Notes: a model not told the origin generated them from the letters alone. 64,000 nt of DNA from Cryobacterium arcticum (GCF_003185895.1 NZ_QHLY01000007.1:1-64000), one strand, 5' to 3'; numbered from the stretch's first letter, positions 1 through 9,286 are shown. Translations and numbers: made by a program.

Positions 1-23
1 TCACATGAGCAAAACCCCTGGAC

Positions 24-92
24 TATCCACGATGTCCTGAGACACACTGTCCACGATGTCCTGAGACATAAATGTCCAAAATGTCTTGAGAC
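24..92. repeat. Three tandem direct repeats, possible insertion-sequence end
   Basis: Three 20-bp copies begin at 24, 48 and 73, a period of 24-25 bp. The second is tgtccacgatgtcctgagac; the first differs at one base and the third at a few. Repeated sites of this type occur at the ends of some actinobacterial IS elements (IS481-like, from memory), so the transposase would lie left of the window. No transposase is visible here. The remaining bases up to the tRNA hold no convincing gene. Confidence 0.5.
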
Positions 93-281
93 TTCACACT
101 CCCATCTCGGTACCCAACGTTAGTTATGTGACAGGTCGAGAGTGCTGCGAGTGACGTCTGCCAAACCGGCAGCGTGCGCAGAGTTCGAACCAGCGTCCAA
201 ACTGCCGCCGGCTGGAAGCTGGCCTCCGGCCTGTCCGGAATAGCTGGCAGAAGTCCGAACTGGCGTGGCACGTGACAAATG

Positions 282-353
282 TGCCCCCAGGCAGATTCGA
301 ACTGCCGCCCCTGCCTCCGGAGGGCAGTGCTCTATCCCCTGAGCTATGGGGGC
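282..353 (-). tRNA. tRNA-Arg (anticodon CCG)
   Basis: Read on the minus strand the 72 nt fold as a full cloverleaf. The acceptor stem GCCCCCA pairs with TGGGGGC and is followed by discriminator A. The anticodon stem CTGCC/GGCAG encloses loop CTCCGGA, giving anticodon CCG for arginine codon CGG. The T loop TTCGAAT is canonical. No CCA is encoded, so the 3' end must be added by tRNA nucleotidyltransferase. It stands alone beside IS-like repeats and a DUF222-HNH gene. Confidence 0.95.
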
Positions 354-365
354 CCAGGAACCTCT

Positions 366-371
366 AGGTTA
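366..371 (-). promoter_or_regulatory. Possible -10 box of tRNA-Arg
   Basis: TAACCT on the minus strand lies 12 nt before the mature tRNA 5' end, which leaves room for a short 5' leader. No clear -35 box is visible. The assignment rests on position only. Confidence 0.3.
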
Positions 372-436
372 GCATCCCTGAGCAGACGCTAATGCGCCAG
401 CGACCCACTCGCCTAACCGTCCGGAACATCTGAGGG

Positions 437-1912
437 CTAGAACGGGGGAGCGCTATCGATCTCGGGCGGCGGAGTGGGGTTCGGGACTTCAGCCGGGCGC
501 TTTTCTACCGTAGTTGGCTGTTGTGGAGGCGAGACCTCGGTTCGCACGGATGTGCCGCCGATGGGGTTGGCGGGTTCGCGAGTGTAGGTCTTGCCGCCGG
601 GGCTGGTCCAGGTGAGCGCACCGGTCGGGGTTTGCCGGGTGCTGAAGCTGGATTGGTGTTTCAACCGGTGGCACGCCTTGCAGAGATGTACGAGGTTTCC
701 GACGGCGGTCGGCCCGCCCTTGTTCCACGGCACGGTGTGGTCGATTTCACTGTGGGTGGCTTTGCGGTTGCAGCCGATGCCCTGACAGGTTTGATCCCGA
801 ATCTCGGTGTACCGCTTCATATCCGTCGGCGGGCTGTAGGAGTCCCGGCCGACGGAGAGCATGCACCCGGTCTCGGGGTGGGTGAGGATCCGGTCCCAAC
901 TGGGTGCGGTGCCCGCCAGCCGGCGGGCCGTTTCCGGGTCGATCGGCCCGTACCCTTCCAACATGCCGGGCTCGAAACTCTTCCCCATCAAGGTGAGGAC
1001 GGGAACGGTGACGTGCACGGTGCCGCGGATGCCCCGGCCCATGCCGCCGGCGCACTCACCGTCCAGCAGCAAGTCCCGGAAGGCGTCTGCGCGGCGTTGA
1101 TCCATCGTGCGCAGCACCACCTCGCCTCCGCCCTCTGCCCCGTCCGCGGGCTGATCGGTCGTGTCGGCGTCGTTGAGGCTTTTCGCGATTCGGGTCAAAC
1201 GGTCATACCCGGCCTGGGCTTCATCGGCTTTGAGGTACGCGTTCAGCCAGGCCATCCCGTCCACATCGGGCTGCAGCACCACCCGCCGCAAGGATGCGCC
1301 GACGTCGGCGCGCTCCTGCAACGACACGGGATGCAACCGCTCCAGTTCCCGGGCGGCAACCCTGCCGAACTGGGTCGCCGTCAGCTTCTCCGCCTTCGGC
1401 AGCACAGCCGCTTCCAGGGCGGGCAGTACCTCGGCGGGGGCGCCGGTGACGACGTCCTGCATTCGCAGCACGTGTGCCCAGCTGATCCGGCCCTGCGCCA
1501 ACGCCTTCTGAAAGCCGGGCAGTTTCTCAACCAGGTGGGCGGCGTTGAAGATCATCATCCGCGCCGTCGTGGAGTGCAACCGGAGCGCCCCGGCGACTTC
1601 GGTCGCGAGGGTGCGCTCGGCCAGTTCCACGTCGCCCCACGCCGGGCCGTGTGCCTGGGTGTCCGGGTCGTCGGCGCCGGTCTCGACGGGGTCACCACGC
1701 AGCCCGGCGATGATCCGGGGTTGCTGGCCGAGCCGGTGCAGTTCGGCCAGCAGCCGGGCCCGTTCGGCATGGATCGCGGACATCTGCCGGGCGTTCTCGG
1801 TCAGCGGATCGATGATCGCGGCGATCGCTGCGGAGGTGGCATCGACGCCCTCGGGTCGAGCCGAGACGGGCTCGTCTGGGGCGTCTTCGGGCGTGGCGTT
1901 TGAGGTGGCCAT
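437..1912 (-). CDS. DUF222 / HNH endonuclease domain protein (13E12 repeat family)
   Basis: This 491-residue protein has a long helical DUF222-type region (about residues 20-330) followed by an HNH nuclease module near residues 370-420. The module contains C-x4-C spacing, then SEIDHTVPWNKGG, then NLVHLCKACHRLKH, which supply the His-Asn-His and zinc-binding residues. The C-terminal tail is rich in Pro and Thr. Family members (REP13E12 in mycobacteria) are multicopy in actinobacterial genomes and are thought to be mobile or selfish, but their cellular role is not established. It is a single gene transcribed towards the tRNA. The ATG start follows a TATAGA-like motif by a few bases. It appears intact, and nuclease activity is inferred from motifs only. 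Confidence 0.88.
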   Translation of the reverse strand: MATSNATPEDAPDEPVSARPEGVDATSAAIAAIIDPLTENARQMSAIHAERARLLAELHRLGQQPRIIAGLRGDPVETGADDPDTQAHGPAWGDVELAERTLATEVAGALRLHSTTARMMIFNAAHLVEKLPGFQKALAQGRISWAHVLRMQDVVTGAPAEVLPALEAAVLPKAEKLTATQFGRVAARELERLHPVSLQERADVGASLRRVVLQPDVDGMAWLNAYLKADEAQAGYDRLTRIAKSLNDADTTDQPADGAEGGGEVVLRTMDQRRADAFRDLLLDGECAGGMGRGIRGTVHVTVPVLTLMGKSFEPGMLEGYGPIDPETARRLAGTAPSWDRILTHPETGCMLSVGRDSYSPPTDMKRYTEIRDQTCQGIGCNRKATHSEIDHTVPWNKGGPTAVGNLVHLCKACHRLKHQSSFSTRQTPTGALTWTSPGGKTYTREPANPIGGTSVRTEVSPPQQPTTVEKRPAEVPNPTPPPEIDSAPPF

Positions 1913-2035
1913 GGCTCTATAGAACCACCCACCACTGACACTGCCGATCCCAGTAAATCAGCGGTGGACAAGCCCGCAAGCATGCGGACTGTGGAGGAGC
2001 GGCACACCCGAAAATCGGGCCGTGCGCCGAACCCC

Positions 2036-2683
2036 TTAGAGGTTGGCGAGCACCGTGCTCATGACGCGCTCGGCGTCGCCGGGCTCGATCATGTCGGGGG
2101 AGCTGACGGCTACCCAGTAACCATTGGCGAACACCTGGGCGGTGCCGGTTCCGGGGCTGAAGTAACCCTCGACCTCGGGGGCGGTGCCGTAGGTGGGCAC
2201 GATGTCGCCATTTGCGAGGGCAGCATCCTTGAGGTTGTTGGCGAGCGAGTCGTTAGGCATGGCGAGTGATACCTCGATGACCTCTCCGCTGGACTGGTTG
2301 ATCCAGCCGCAGGAGATTCCGCTGTAGGTGGTCGCTGTGACCGCGGTGTCGCTCGTGGCGGCATAGCCCGGGTCGACGCTGAAGTTCGGGTTGAGCGCGT
2401 AGACATCGTCTGCCGTGAGCACCTGATCGCAGGACTTGTCCACTGCGGTTCCCTCTGGGGCAGGTGCCGGTGTTGCCGTCGCGGTGGGCTCGGCGGTGGC
2501 CGTTGCCGTGGCAGTGGGCTCCGCGGTCGCCCCGCTGCTCGCGGTGGGCGAAGCGGTCGGCTCCGTGCCGCCCTCCGGTGCGCATCCCGCCAAGGCAAAC
2601 AGTGCGAGCGCCGCGCCGGTGAGAGCGAGTGCAGAGCGCAGTCGGCGGGGAGTGGTGAACGAAGACGAGCTGGAGAGGGTCAC
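2036..2683 (-). CDS. Putative lipoprotein of unknown function
   Basis: The 215-residue product has a lipoprotein signal: basic n-region PRRLR, a hydrophobic stretch, and lipobox LAGC with Cys34 as the lipidation site. Residues 35-80 are a low-complexity Ala/Thr/Pro/Glu linker, followed by a globular domain with two conserved-looking cysteines (in DKSCDQ and ISCGW) that could form a disulfide. It is therefore probably tethered to the outer face of the membrane. The start is GTG, preceded on the minus strand by GGTAAGG at a 7-nt spacing. It is divergent from argS. I do not recognise the family; the fold somewhat recalls small actinobacterial DUF3558-type lipoproteins. Confidence 0.75.
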   Translation of the reverse strand: MTLSSSSSFTTPRRLRSALALTGAALALFALAGCAPEGGTEPTASPTASSGATAEPTATATATAEPTATATPAPAPEGTAVDKSCDQVLTADDVYALNPNFSVDPGYAATSDTAVTATTYSGISCGWINQSSGEVIEVSLAMPNDSLANNLKDAALANGDIVPTYGTAPEVEGYFSPGTGTAQVFANGYWVAVSSPDMIEPGDAERVMSTVLANL

Positions 2684-2686
2684 GCG

Positions 2687-2718
2687 TTGACCTTACCAAC
2701 TGGGGCGACGGGTAGGAT
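2687..2718 (+). promoter_or_regulatory. argS promoter, probably leaderless
   Basis: TAGGAT (2713-2718) lies 8 nt before the GTG of argS, so transcription should begin at or next to the start codon. TTGACC at 2687-2692 could be the -35 box, although the 20-bp spacer is long. The same interval also holds the start region of the divergent lipoprotein gene. Confidence 0.45.
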
Positions 2719-2726
2719 TGTTCGCC

Positions 2727-4403
2727 GTGACCCCTGCCGAACTTTCCCAGTCCCTGCTCGACCTCGTCAACTCCCTGGTCGAGCGCCGACGTGGCGAAGG
2801 CGCAGAGATCGCCGACCTCAATCTCACCCTCGCCGACGTGTCGCTTGAACGGCCGCGTAACCGCGACCACGGAGACTGGGCATCCAGCGTTGCGATGAAG
2901 ATCGCCAAGCCGCTCGGTACCAACCCGCGCGCCGTCGCGGCAGAGCTCGCCACCGGCCTCGAAGCCATGCCCGAGATCGCCTCAGTGGAGATCGCCGGAC
3001 CCGGTTTCATCAACATCCGACTCGAGGCATCCGCCGCCGGCGCCCTGGCGCAGACCATCGTCAACGCCGGCGAGGTCTACGGCACCGGCCACATGTACGA
3101 CGGCATCAAGATCAACCTCGAATTCGTCTCGGCTAACCCCACCGGTCCCATCCATATGGGTGGCGTGCGCTGGGCGGCCGTGGGCGACAGCCTCGCCCGC
3201 GTGCTCAAAGCCGAAGGCGCGGATGTGACGCGCGAGTACTACTTCAATGACCACGGCTCGCAGATCGATCGGTTCGCCCGCAGTGTGCTGGCCGCCTACC
3301 TCGGTGAGCCCACCCCCGACGACGGCTACGGCGGAGCGTACATCGGTGACATCGCCGACAAGGTCGTCGAGATCTACTCCGGCGACATCGCCGCCCTGCC
3401 CCGCGACGAGCAGCAGGAGATCTTCCGCTCGATCGGTGTCGATCTCATGTTCACCGAGATCAAGGAGAAGCTGCACGGCTTCGGCGTGGACTTCGACGTC
3501 TTCTTCCACGAAGACTCCCTGCACGAATCCGGCGCCGTCAACCGCGCCATCGAGCGCCTGCGCGAGCTCGGCCACATCTTCGAAGCGGATGGCGCCATCT
3601 GGCTGCGCACCACCACCTTCGGCGACGACCGCGACCGGGTGATCATCCGCTCGAACGGTGAACCCGCGTACATCTCCGGCGACCTGGGCTACTACCTCGA
3701 CAAGCGCGAGCGTGGCTTCGACCAGAACCTGATCATGCTCGGCGCCGACCACCACGGCTACATCGGCCGCATGATGGCCATGGTGCAGGCGTTCGGCGAC
3801 GAACCCGGCGTGAACCTGCAGATCTTGATCGGCCAGATGGTCAACCTGCTCAAGGGTGGCGAGCCCGTGCGGATGAGCAAGCGCGCCGGCACGATCGTCA
3901 CCCTCGACGACCTGGTCGACGCGGTGGGCGTCGACGCCGGCCGGTACTCGCTGGTGCGTTCCTCCAGCGACTCGCAGCTCGACATCGACCTCGACCTGCT
4001 CGGCAAGCGCACTAACGAGAACCCGGTGTTCTACGTGCAGTACGCCCACGCGCGCACCGCCTCGGTCGGCCGCAACGCCGCCGACTCTGGTGTCGACCGC
4101 AGCGCGTTCGCGCCGGAGCTACTCACCCACGACAGCGAATCCGCCCTGCTCGGTGTGCTGCAGGAGTACCCGCGGGTGGTGGCCCAGGCCGCCGAATTGC
4201 GGGAACCGCACCGCATCGCCCGCTACATCGAAGAGGTCGCCGGCTACTACCACCGCTGGTACGACAACTGCCGCGTCATCCCGCTGGGTGAAGAGCCCGT
4301 CACCGACCTGCACCGCACCCGGCTGTGGCTGAACGACGCCACCGGCCAGGTCATCCGTAACGGTCTCGGCCTGCTCGGCGTCTCGGCGCCCGAGCGTATG
4401 TAG
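2727..4403 (+). CDS. argS: Arginyl-tRNA synthetase
   Basis: This class I synthetase charges tRNA-Arg with arginine. The 558 residues match the family length. The N-terminal additional domain is followed by the HIGH-type motif ([11 protein letters not shown], His at about 143), the catalytic Rossmann fold, the KMSKS-type loop RMSKRAG near residue 382 and a C-terminal anticodon-binding helical domain. GTG at 2727 is chosen over the in-frame TTG nine bases upstream because the TTG overlaps the TAGGAT -10 box. The downstream LmeA-like gene starts 2 nt after the stop, and lysA follows. An argS-lysA pairing is known from Corynebacterium. Confidence 0.97.
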   Translation: MTPAELSQSLLDLVNSLVERRRGEGAEIADLNLTLADVSLERPRNRDHGDWASSVAMKIAKPLGTNPRAVAAELATGLEAMPEIASVEIAGPGFINIRLEASAAGALAQTIVNAGEVYGTGHMYDGIKINLEFVSANPTGPIHMGGVRWAAVGDSLARVLKAEGADVTREYYFNDHGSQIDRFARSVLAAYLGEPTPDDGYGGAYIGDIADKVVEIYSGDIAALPRDEQQEIFRSIGVDLMFTEIKEKLHGFGVDFDVFFHEDSLHESGAVNRAIERLRELGHIFEADGAIWLRTTTFGDDRDRVIIRSNGEPAYISGDLGYYLDKRERGFDQNLIMLGADHHGYIGRMMAMVQAFGDEPGVNLQILIGQMVNLLKGGEPVRMSKRAGTIVTLDDLVDAVGVDAGRYSLVRSSSDSQLDIDLDLLGKRTNENPVFYVQYAHARTASVGRNAADSGVDRSAFAPELLTHDSESALLGVLQEYPRVVAQAAELREPHRIARYIEEVAGYYHRWYDNCRVIPLGEEPVTDLHRTRLWLNDATGQVIRNGLGLLGVSAPERM

Positions 4404-4405
4404 CC

Positions 4406-5200
4406 ATGAGTGAGACCGGCAGGTCCGGCCTGAGTCGCTTGAGCCGCCGCCTTCTCCTGACGCTGGTGGCTGTCGTGGTGCTCGTCGGTGCCTTCGTTGT
4501 GGCCGACGTTGTCCTCCGCGGCTACGCGCAGAACCGCATCGCCAGCGAGATCGACGCCGGCCTGCCGGAGAACGTCACGGGTGACGTCGACGTGGCCATC
4601 GGCGGCACCTCAGTGATCTTCCAGTTCCTCACCGGCAGCTTCGACCGGGTGGCGCTGACCGCGCCCGCCCTCACGGTCGACGGGGTGCCGGCATCCGTAT
4701 CGATCGTCGCCACCGGCGTGCCCACTGACACCAGCAAGCCCATCGGCCACGTCACCGGTGCCATCGAGCTCGACCAGCCCGCACTCAACGCGTTGCTGCA
4801 GACCGCACTGGCCGAAGTGAATGCCGCCCCGGCCGCGCGCGACGCCGAAGTCACCCTCGGCACCAACGAGGTGACCTATGCCGGCGAGCTCAGCGGGTTC
4901 GGCCTCACCATCGGCTACCAGGCCACCGCCACCCCGAGCGTCACCGCCCAAGACCTGGTGCTCACACCCATCGACGCGCAGGTCACCTCCGGCGCCGGCA
5001 GCCTCGATGTGAGCGGCCTGATCGACCTGGTGCTCGGCGACGAGCCCATCAGCGTGTGCGTGGCCGGCTACCTGCCCCAGGGCGTCACACTGCGCGATGT
5101 GCAAACCACACCGGAGCGCGCACGCATTACGCTGGAGTCGAGCACATTGACGCTCACCGAACAGTCACTCACCACCCTGGGTACCTGTTCCACCGCTTGA
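4406..5200 (+). CDS. LmeA-like (DUF2993) membrane-anchored lipid-binding protein
   Basis: The 264-residue protein has one N-terminal transmembrane segment (about 14-36) and an extracytoplasmic region of alternating beta strands with repeated 'ASVSIVATGV' and 'SLDVSGLIDLV' style segments. This is typical of DUF2993 proteins. The mycobacterial relative LmeA binds phospholipid and takes part in lipomannan elongation or maintenance, so a role in envelope glycolipid biology is possible. Two cysteines near the C terminus (SVCVAGY and GTCSTA) could form a disulfide. It starts 2 nt after argS and is almost certainly co-transcribed with it. Confidence 0.75.
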   Translation: MSETGRSGLSRLSRRLLLTLVAVVVLVGAFVVADVVLRGYAQNRIASEIDAGLPENVTGDVDVAIGGTSVIFQFLTGSFDRVALTAPALTVDGVPASVSIVATGVPTDTSKPIGHVTGAIELDQPALNALLQTALAEVNAAPAARDAEVTLGTNEVTYAGELSGFGLTIGYQATATPSVTAQDLVLTPIDAQVTSGAGSLDVSGLIDLVLGDEPISVCVAGYLPQGVTLRDVQTTPERARITLESSTLTLTEQSLTTLGTCSTA

Positions 5201-5225
5201 TTCGGCGTGCGCAACTCGCAGTCGC

Positions 5226-5343
5226 TAGAATTCCGGTAGATTCCCGCGCCCTTCGGCGCGTCTCTTCGCTGGCTTCAGGGACCAATCCGGGTTCGCTCGC
5301 CACTTCGTGAGACACCCACTTGACTCCTGTGAGGTTTTCACCC
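5226..5343 (+). promoter_or_regulatory. Candidate lysA promoter and leader
   Basis: Two -10-like boxes, TAGAAT (5226-5231) and TAGATT (5237-5242), lie about 110 nt before the lysA start. The predicted leader contains a short perfect hairpin, CGCGCC-CTTC-GGCGCG (5245-5260). GTGAGG at 5329-5334 is the likely ribosome-binding site. No good -35 box is seen. The hairpin could be an attenuator or an RNA-stability element. Confidence 0.35.
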
Positions 5344-6831
5344 GTGGCCCATAATCCACTCGCCCCCGAGTGGCTCAGCTCCCCAGCTGACGCCAACACG
5401 CTCGCTTCCGGCCTCTGGCCTGCCTCGGCGCACCGCTCCGACGCCGGCGCCATCACCATCGGCGGCATCAGCGCCCCCGACCTGGCGGCTCGATTCGGCA
5501 CCCCGCTCTACGTCGTCGACGAGACGGATGCCCGCACACGCGCCGCCGAACTGCGCGCCGCGTTCGACACCGAGTTCGCCCGCATCGGCACCACCGTCAA
5601 GGTGTACTACGCCGCCAAGGCCTTCCTCTCTACCGAGATCGCCCGCTGGATGGTCGACGCCGGCCTCAACATCGACGTCTGCAGCGGCGGCGAACTCGCC
5701 GTGGCCCTGGCCGCGGGGGTCGCACCCGCGCGCATCGGCTTCCACGGCAACAACAAGTCCCGCACCGAGATCGACGAGGCCACCCGGGTGGGCGTGGGCA
5801 CGATCATCCTCGACAGCCCGATCGAGATCGTGCGCGTCGCAGAGGCTGCGCGCCGGCACAACACCGTGCAGAACGTACGGCTACGGGTGAACAGCGGCGT
5901 GCACGCCCACACCCACGAGTTCCTGGCCACCTCGCACGAGGACCAGAAATTCGGCGTGGTCTTCGAGGACGCCCCGTCGCTCGTCGCCGCGATCCGCGCC
6001 GAGTCGAGCCTCAACTTCCTCGGCCTGCACTGCCACATCGGCTCACAGATCTTCGGTGTCGACGGTTTCGCCGAGTCCGCCTCCCGGCTGCTCAGCCTGC
6101 ACGCCGAGCTGTTGACCGGCGGACCCGTGCCCGAGCTCAACCTCGGCGGCGGCTTCGGCATCGCCTACACCAGCGTCGACGACCCCAGCCCGGTGGCTGA
6201 CCTGGCCGCGGGCCTGGCCGACATCGTGGCCGCCGAGTGCGCGCGCCGCGGCATCCCGCTGCCCGTGATCGCCATCGAACCCGGCCGGGTCATCATCGGA
6301 CCCGCCGGCGTCACGCTGTATGAGGTGGGCACCATCAAGCCCGTGCGCGTCGGCGACAACACCCGCCTCTACGTGAGCGTCGACGGCGGCATGAGTGACA
6401 ACGCCCGCCCCGCGCTCTACGGTGCCGAGTTCTCGGTGCGCCTGGCCGACCGGGTGACGGATGCGCCGCCCGCGCTGGTGCGCCTCGCCGGCAAGCACTG
6501 CGAGAGCGGCGACATCGTGGTGGATGCCGACTACCTGCCCGGGGATGTGGCGCCGGGGGACCTCGTGATGGTTCCGGCCACCGGGGCGTACTGCTGGTCG
6601 CTGGCGAGTAACTACAACTATCTGGGGCGGCCGGCGGTTGTGGCCGTGGCCGATGGGGAGGCGAGGGTGATCGTTCGGGGGGAGACGATTGAGGATCTGC
6701 TCGCCAGGGATACGGGGGTCTCGACAAGCTCGACCAGCGGGGTGGGTTCGACCAGCGAGGTCTCGACAAGCTCGACCAGCGGGGTCTCGACAACCTCGAC
6801 CAACGATGATGTGAAGGAAACCACCCGATGA
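5344..6831 (+). CDS. lysA: Diaminopimelate decarboxylase
   Basis: This PLP enzyme converts meso-diaminopimelate to lysine. It has the fold-III alanine-racemase-type barrel with the PLP lysine in VYYAAKAF (Lys92), the glycine-rich phosphate loop LNLGGGFGI and the dimer-interface motif HCESGD near residue 385. GTG at 5344 is chosen because GTGAGG precedes it at a 9-nt spacing; an in-frame TTG at 5320 lacks such a site. It has 495 residues, and the last ~38 form a Ser/Thr-rich tail (SSTSG, VSTSS) encoded by in-frame copies of a dispersed genomic repeat. Its stop overlaps hom as ATGA, so hom translation is probably coupled to it. Confidence 0.96.
   Translation: MAHNPLAPEWLSSPADANTLASGLWPASAHRSDAGAITIGGISAPDLAARFGTPLYVVDETDARTRAAELRAAFDTEFARIGTTVKVYYAAKAFLSTEIARWMVDAGLNIDVCSGGELAVALAAGVAPARIGFHGNNKSRTEIDEATRVGVGTIILDSPIEIVRVAEAARRHNTVQNVRLRVNSGVHAHTHEFLATSHEDQKFGVVFEDAPSLVAAIRAESSLNFLGLHCHIGSQIFGVDGFAESASRLLSLHAELLTGGPVPELNLGGGFGIAYTSVDDPSPVADLAAGLADIVAAECARRGIPLPVIAIEPGRVIIGPAGVTLYEVGTIKPVRVGDNTRLYVSVDGGMSDNARPALYGAEFSVRLADRVTDAPPALVRLAGKHCESGDIVVDADYLPGDVAPGDLVMVPATGAYCWSLASNYNYLGRPAVVAVADGEARVIVRGETIEDLLARDTGVSTSSTSGVGSTSEVSTSSTSGVSTTSTNDDVKETTR
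6715..6805 (+). repeat. Dispersed 'tctcgacaagctcgacca' repeat copies inside the lysA 3' end
   Basis: Three copies of roughly ggtctcgacaagctcgacc (6715, 6759 and 6781, the last with slight changes) plus a shortened copy at 6745-6757 sit in frame at the 3' end of lysA. The same core occurs in the intergenic array near 14400-14665 as ctcgacaggctcgacc. They encode the Ser/Thr tail of LysA and lie just before the hom ribosome-binding site. Confidence 0.8.
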
Positions 6832-8165
6832 TCGAATACCGCAATTTGCGCGTCGCCCTACTCGGCGGCGGTTCGGTCGGCGCCCAGGTGGCCCGCCTGC
6901 TGCTCGAGCACGGCGACGAACTCGCCAGCCGGGTGGGCGCGGGCCTTGAACTCGTCGGCATCCTGGTGCGCGACCTCGACGCGCCGCGTTCGGCCGACCT
7001 GCCCCGGGAGCTGCTCACCACCGACGCTGACTCGCTCATCCTCGGCGCCGACATCGTGATCGAGCTCATGGGCGGCATCGAACCGGCCCGCAGTTACATC
7101 CTCTCGGCGATCAACTCCGGCGCCGACGTCGTGACCGCCAACAAGGCACTGCTCGCCCAGCACGGCGCCGAACTCTTCGAGGCCGCCGACCAGGTGGGCG
7201 CCCAGCTCAACTACGAGGCGGCCGTCGCCGGAGCTATCCCGATCGTTCGCCCGCTGCGCGACAGCCTCGCCGGTGACAAGGTCAACCGCATCCTCGGCAT
7301 CGTTAACGGCACCACCAACTTCATCCTCGACCGCATGGATGTGGCCGGCGACACCCTCGAAGAGGCCCTCGCCACCGCCACCGACCTCGGCTATGCCGAA
7401 GCCGACCCCACTGCCGACATCGGCGGCTACGACGCCGCGCAGAAGGCGGCCTTGCTCGCCAGCCTCGCCTTCCACACCACGGTTCCGCTGGAGAAGGTCT
7501 ACCGCGAGGGCATCACCGCGGTCACCCAGCAGCAGATCGAGTCCGCCCGCAAGGCCGGCTACGTGGTGAAGCTGCTCGCGATCTGCGAACGCCTGGTCGA
7601 CCCCGAGACCGGCCTCGAAGGCGTCTCGGCCCGCGTCTACCCGGCCATGGTGCCGGTCAGCCACCCGCTCGCCTCTGTGCACGGCGCGAACAACGCCGTC
7701 TTCGTCGAAGCCGAAGCCGCCGGCCCGCTGATGTTCTACGGCGCGGGTGCCGGGGGAGTGCAGACCGCATCCGCCGTTCTCGGCGACCTGGTCTCGATCG
7801 CCCGTCGCCACGTGGTCGGCGGCCCGGGCTTCGCCGCCTCCAGCCATGCCGACCTTCCGGTGCTCGACATCGGCAAGGTCACTACCCGGTACGCCGTCAC
7901 CCTCGAGGTCACCGACGAACCCGGCGTGCTGGCCACCATCGCCGGCGTGTTCAGCAAGAACCAGGTCTCCCTGGCGCTCGTCGAACAGTCGATGACCCCC
8001 GCGCAACCCGTGACGAACAGTCACGCCGCCGTGTCGGGCACAGCTACCCTAGTCATTGGAACGCACGAGGCCACGGAGGCTGCGCTTGCCGCGACCGTGA
8101 TCGACCTTGCCGCCAACAGTGTCGTCACCAATGTCGCATCCGTATTAAGAGTTGAAGGAGTCTGA
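6828..8165 (+). CDS. hom: Homoserine dehydrogenase
   Basis: It reduces aspartate semialdehyde to homoserine with NAD(P)H, the branch point towards threonine and methionine. The 445 residues begin with a dinucleotide-binding motif (LLGGGSVGAQVA). The substrate and catalytic segments DVVTANKALLAQ and NYEAAVAGAIPI follow. The C-terminal domain (about residues 345-420; RYAVTLEVTDEPGVLA) is an ACT domain, which in Gram-positive enzymes mediates threonine feedback inhibition. AAGGA at 6814-6818 is the ribosome-binding site. It overlaps lysA by 4 nt and thrC by 1 nt (TGATG). Confidence 0.97.
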   Translation: MIEYRNLRVALLGGGSVGAQVARLLLEHGDELASRVGAGLELVGILVRDLDAPRSADLPRELLTTDADSLILGADIVIELMGGIEPARSYILSAINSGADVVTANKALLAQHGAELFEAADQVGAQLNYEAAVAGAIPIVRPLRDSLAGDKVNRILGIVNGTTNFILDRMDVAGDTLEEALATATDLGYAEADPTADIGGYDAAQKAALLASLAFHTTVPLEKVYREGITAVTQQQIESARKAGYVVKLLAICERLVDPETGLEGVSARVYPAMVPVSHPLASVHGANNAVFVEAEAAGPLMFYGAGAGGVQTASAVLGDLVSIARRHVVGGPGFAASSHADLPVLDIGKVTTRYAVTLEVTDEPGVLATIAGVFSKNQVSLALVEQSMTPAQPVTNSHAAVSGTATLVIGTHEATEAALAATVIDLAANSVVTNVASVLRVEGV

Positions 8166-9286
8166 TGTCCAGCGAACGAGAGACCGGTCAGCAGCAGTTG
8201 GTCAAGACCCAGTCCCGTCAGTGGCGCGGTGTGCTGCGCGAATACGCCGACCGGCTGAACGTCACCGACGCCACCCCGATCATCACCCTGGGTGAGGGCG
8301 GCACCCCGCTGATCCCCGCCGCCGCGCTCTCCGCGCGCACCGGCGCCAAGGTCTGGGTCAAGTACGAGGGAATGAACCCCACCGGGTCGTTCAAGGACCG
8401 CGGCATGACGATGGCGATCTCCAAGGCCGTCGAAGACGGTGCCAAGGCCGTCATCTGCGCCTCCACCGGCAACACTTCGGCGTCCGCCGCCGCCTACGCC
8501 ACCCACGCCGGCATCAAGGCCGTCGTGCTGGTGCCAGAGGGCAAGATCGCCATGGGCAAGCTCAGCCAGGCCATCGCGCACAACGCGCAGCTGCTGCAGG
8601 TGCAGGGCAACTTCGACGACTGCCTCGACATCGCCCGTGACCTCGCCAAGAACTACCCGGTGCACCTGGTCAACTCCGTCAACCCCGACCGCATCGAGGG
8701 CCAGAAGACCGCTGCCTTCGAGGTCGTCGAGGTGCTCGAAGACGCCCCCGACATCCACATCGTGCCCGTCGGCAACGCCGGCAACTACACCGCTTACTTC
8801 CGCGGTTACAGCGAAGAGCTCGCCCGTGGCGCCACCACCAAACTGCCCCGGATGTTCGGCTTCCAGGCCGCCGGCAGCGCCCCGATCGTGCTCGGCCACC
8901 GGGTTGAGCACCCCGAGACCATCGCCAGCGCCATCCGCATCGGCAACCCGGCCTCATGGGACCTCGCGCTGAACGCCCGCGAGGTGAGCGACGGCTACTT
9001 CGGTGCCATCAGCGACGAGAAGATCCTCGAGGCCTACCGCATCCTCTCCGCCGAAGTGGGCATCTTCGTTGAGCCCGCGTCCGCGATCAGCGTTGCGGGC
9101 CTGCTCGAGCGCGCCGACGCCGGCAAGATCCCCGCCGGCGCCACCGTGGTGCTCACCGTCACCGGCCACGGCCTGAAGGACCCGCAGTGGGCCCTCCGCA
9201 CCGCCGACGGCAGCGACGTCAAGCCCACCATCGTTCCCGTCGACACCGCGGCCATCGCCGAGCTGCTCGGCCTGGGCCAGAAATGA
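8165..9286 (+). CDS. thrC: Threonine synthase
   Basis: This PLP enzyme converts O-phosphohomoserine to threonine. The protein is 373 residues, the short fold-II type used by actinobacteria. The PLP lysine lies in NPTGSFKDRGM, the phosphate-contact motif is ASTGNTSAS, and the C-terminal glycine loop is LTVTGHGLKDP. AAGGAG lies just upstream. The start overlaps the hom stop, and the thrB start overlaps its own stop (ATGA), so translation of the three genes is coupled. Confidence 0.97.
   Translation: MSSERETGQQQLVKTQSRQWRGVLREYADRLNVTDATPIITLGEGGTPLIPAAALSARTGAKVWVKYEGMNPTGSFKDRGMTMAISKAVEDGAKAVICASTGNTSASAAAYATHAGIKAVVLVPEGKIAMGKLSQAIAHNAQLLQVQGNFDDCLDIARDLAKNYPVHLVNSVNPDRIEGQKTAAFEVVEVLEDAPDIHIVPVGNAGNYTAYFRGYSEELARGATTKLPRMFGFQAAGSAPIVLGHRVEHPETIASAIRIGNPASWDLALNAREVSDGYFGAISDEKILEAYRILSAEVGIFVEPASAISVAGLLERADAGKIPAGATVVLTVTGHGLKDPQWALRTADGSDVKPTIVPVDTAAIAELLGLGQK

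Noticed and set aside
23..271. 82-codon minus-strand frame at the left edge
   Set aside because: Its C terminus is simply the direct repeats read as SGHRG units. There is no ribosome-binding site or family resemblance.
521..1903. Open frame on the plus strand across the DUF222-HNH gene
   Set aside because: The minus strand encodes clear HNH motifs. The plus product is Gly/Arg/Pro-rich without any recognisable domain.
9187..9282. Longer N terminus for thrB
   Set aside because: The extra codons lie inside thrC and give an Arg/Pro-rich sequence. The ATG at 9283 forms the usual ATGA overlap and starts the family sequence.
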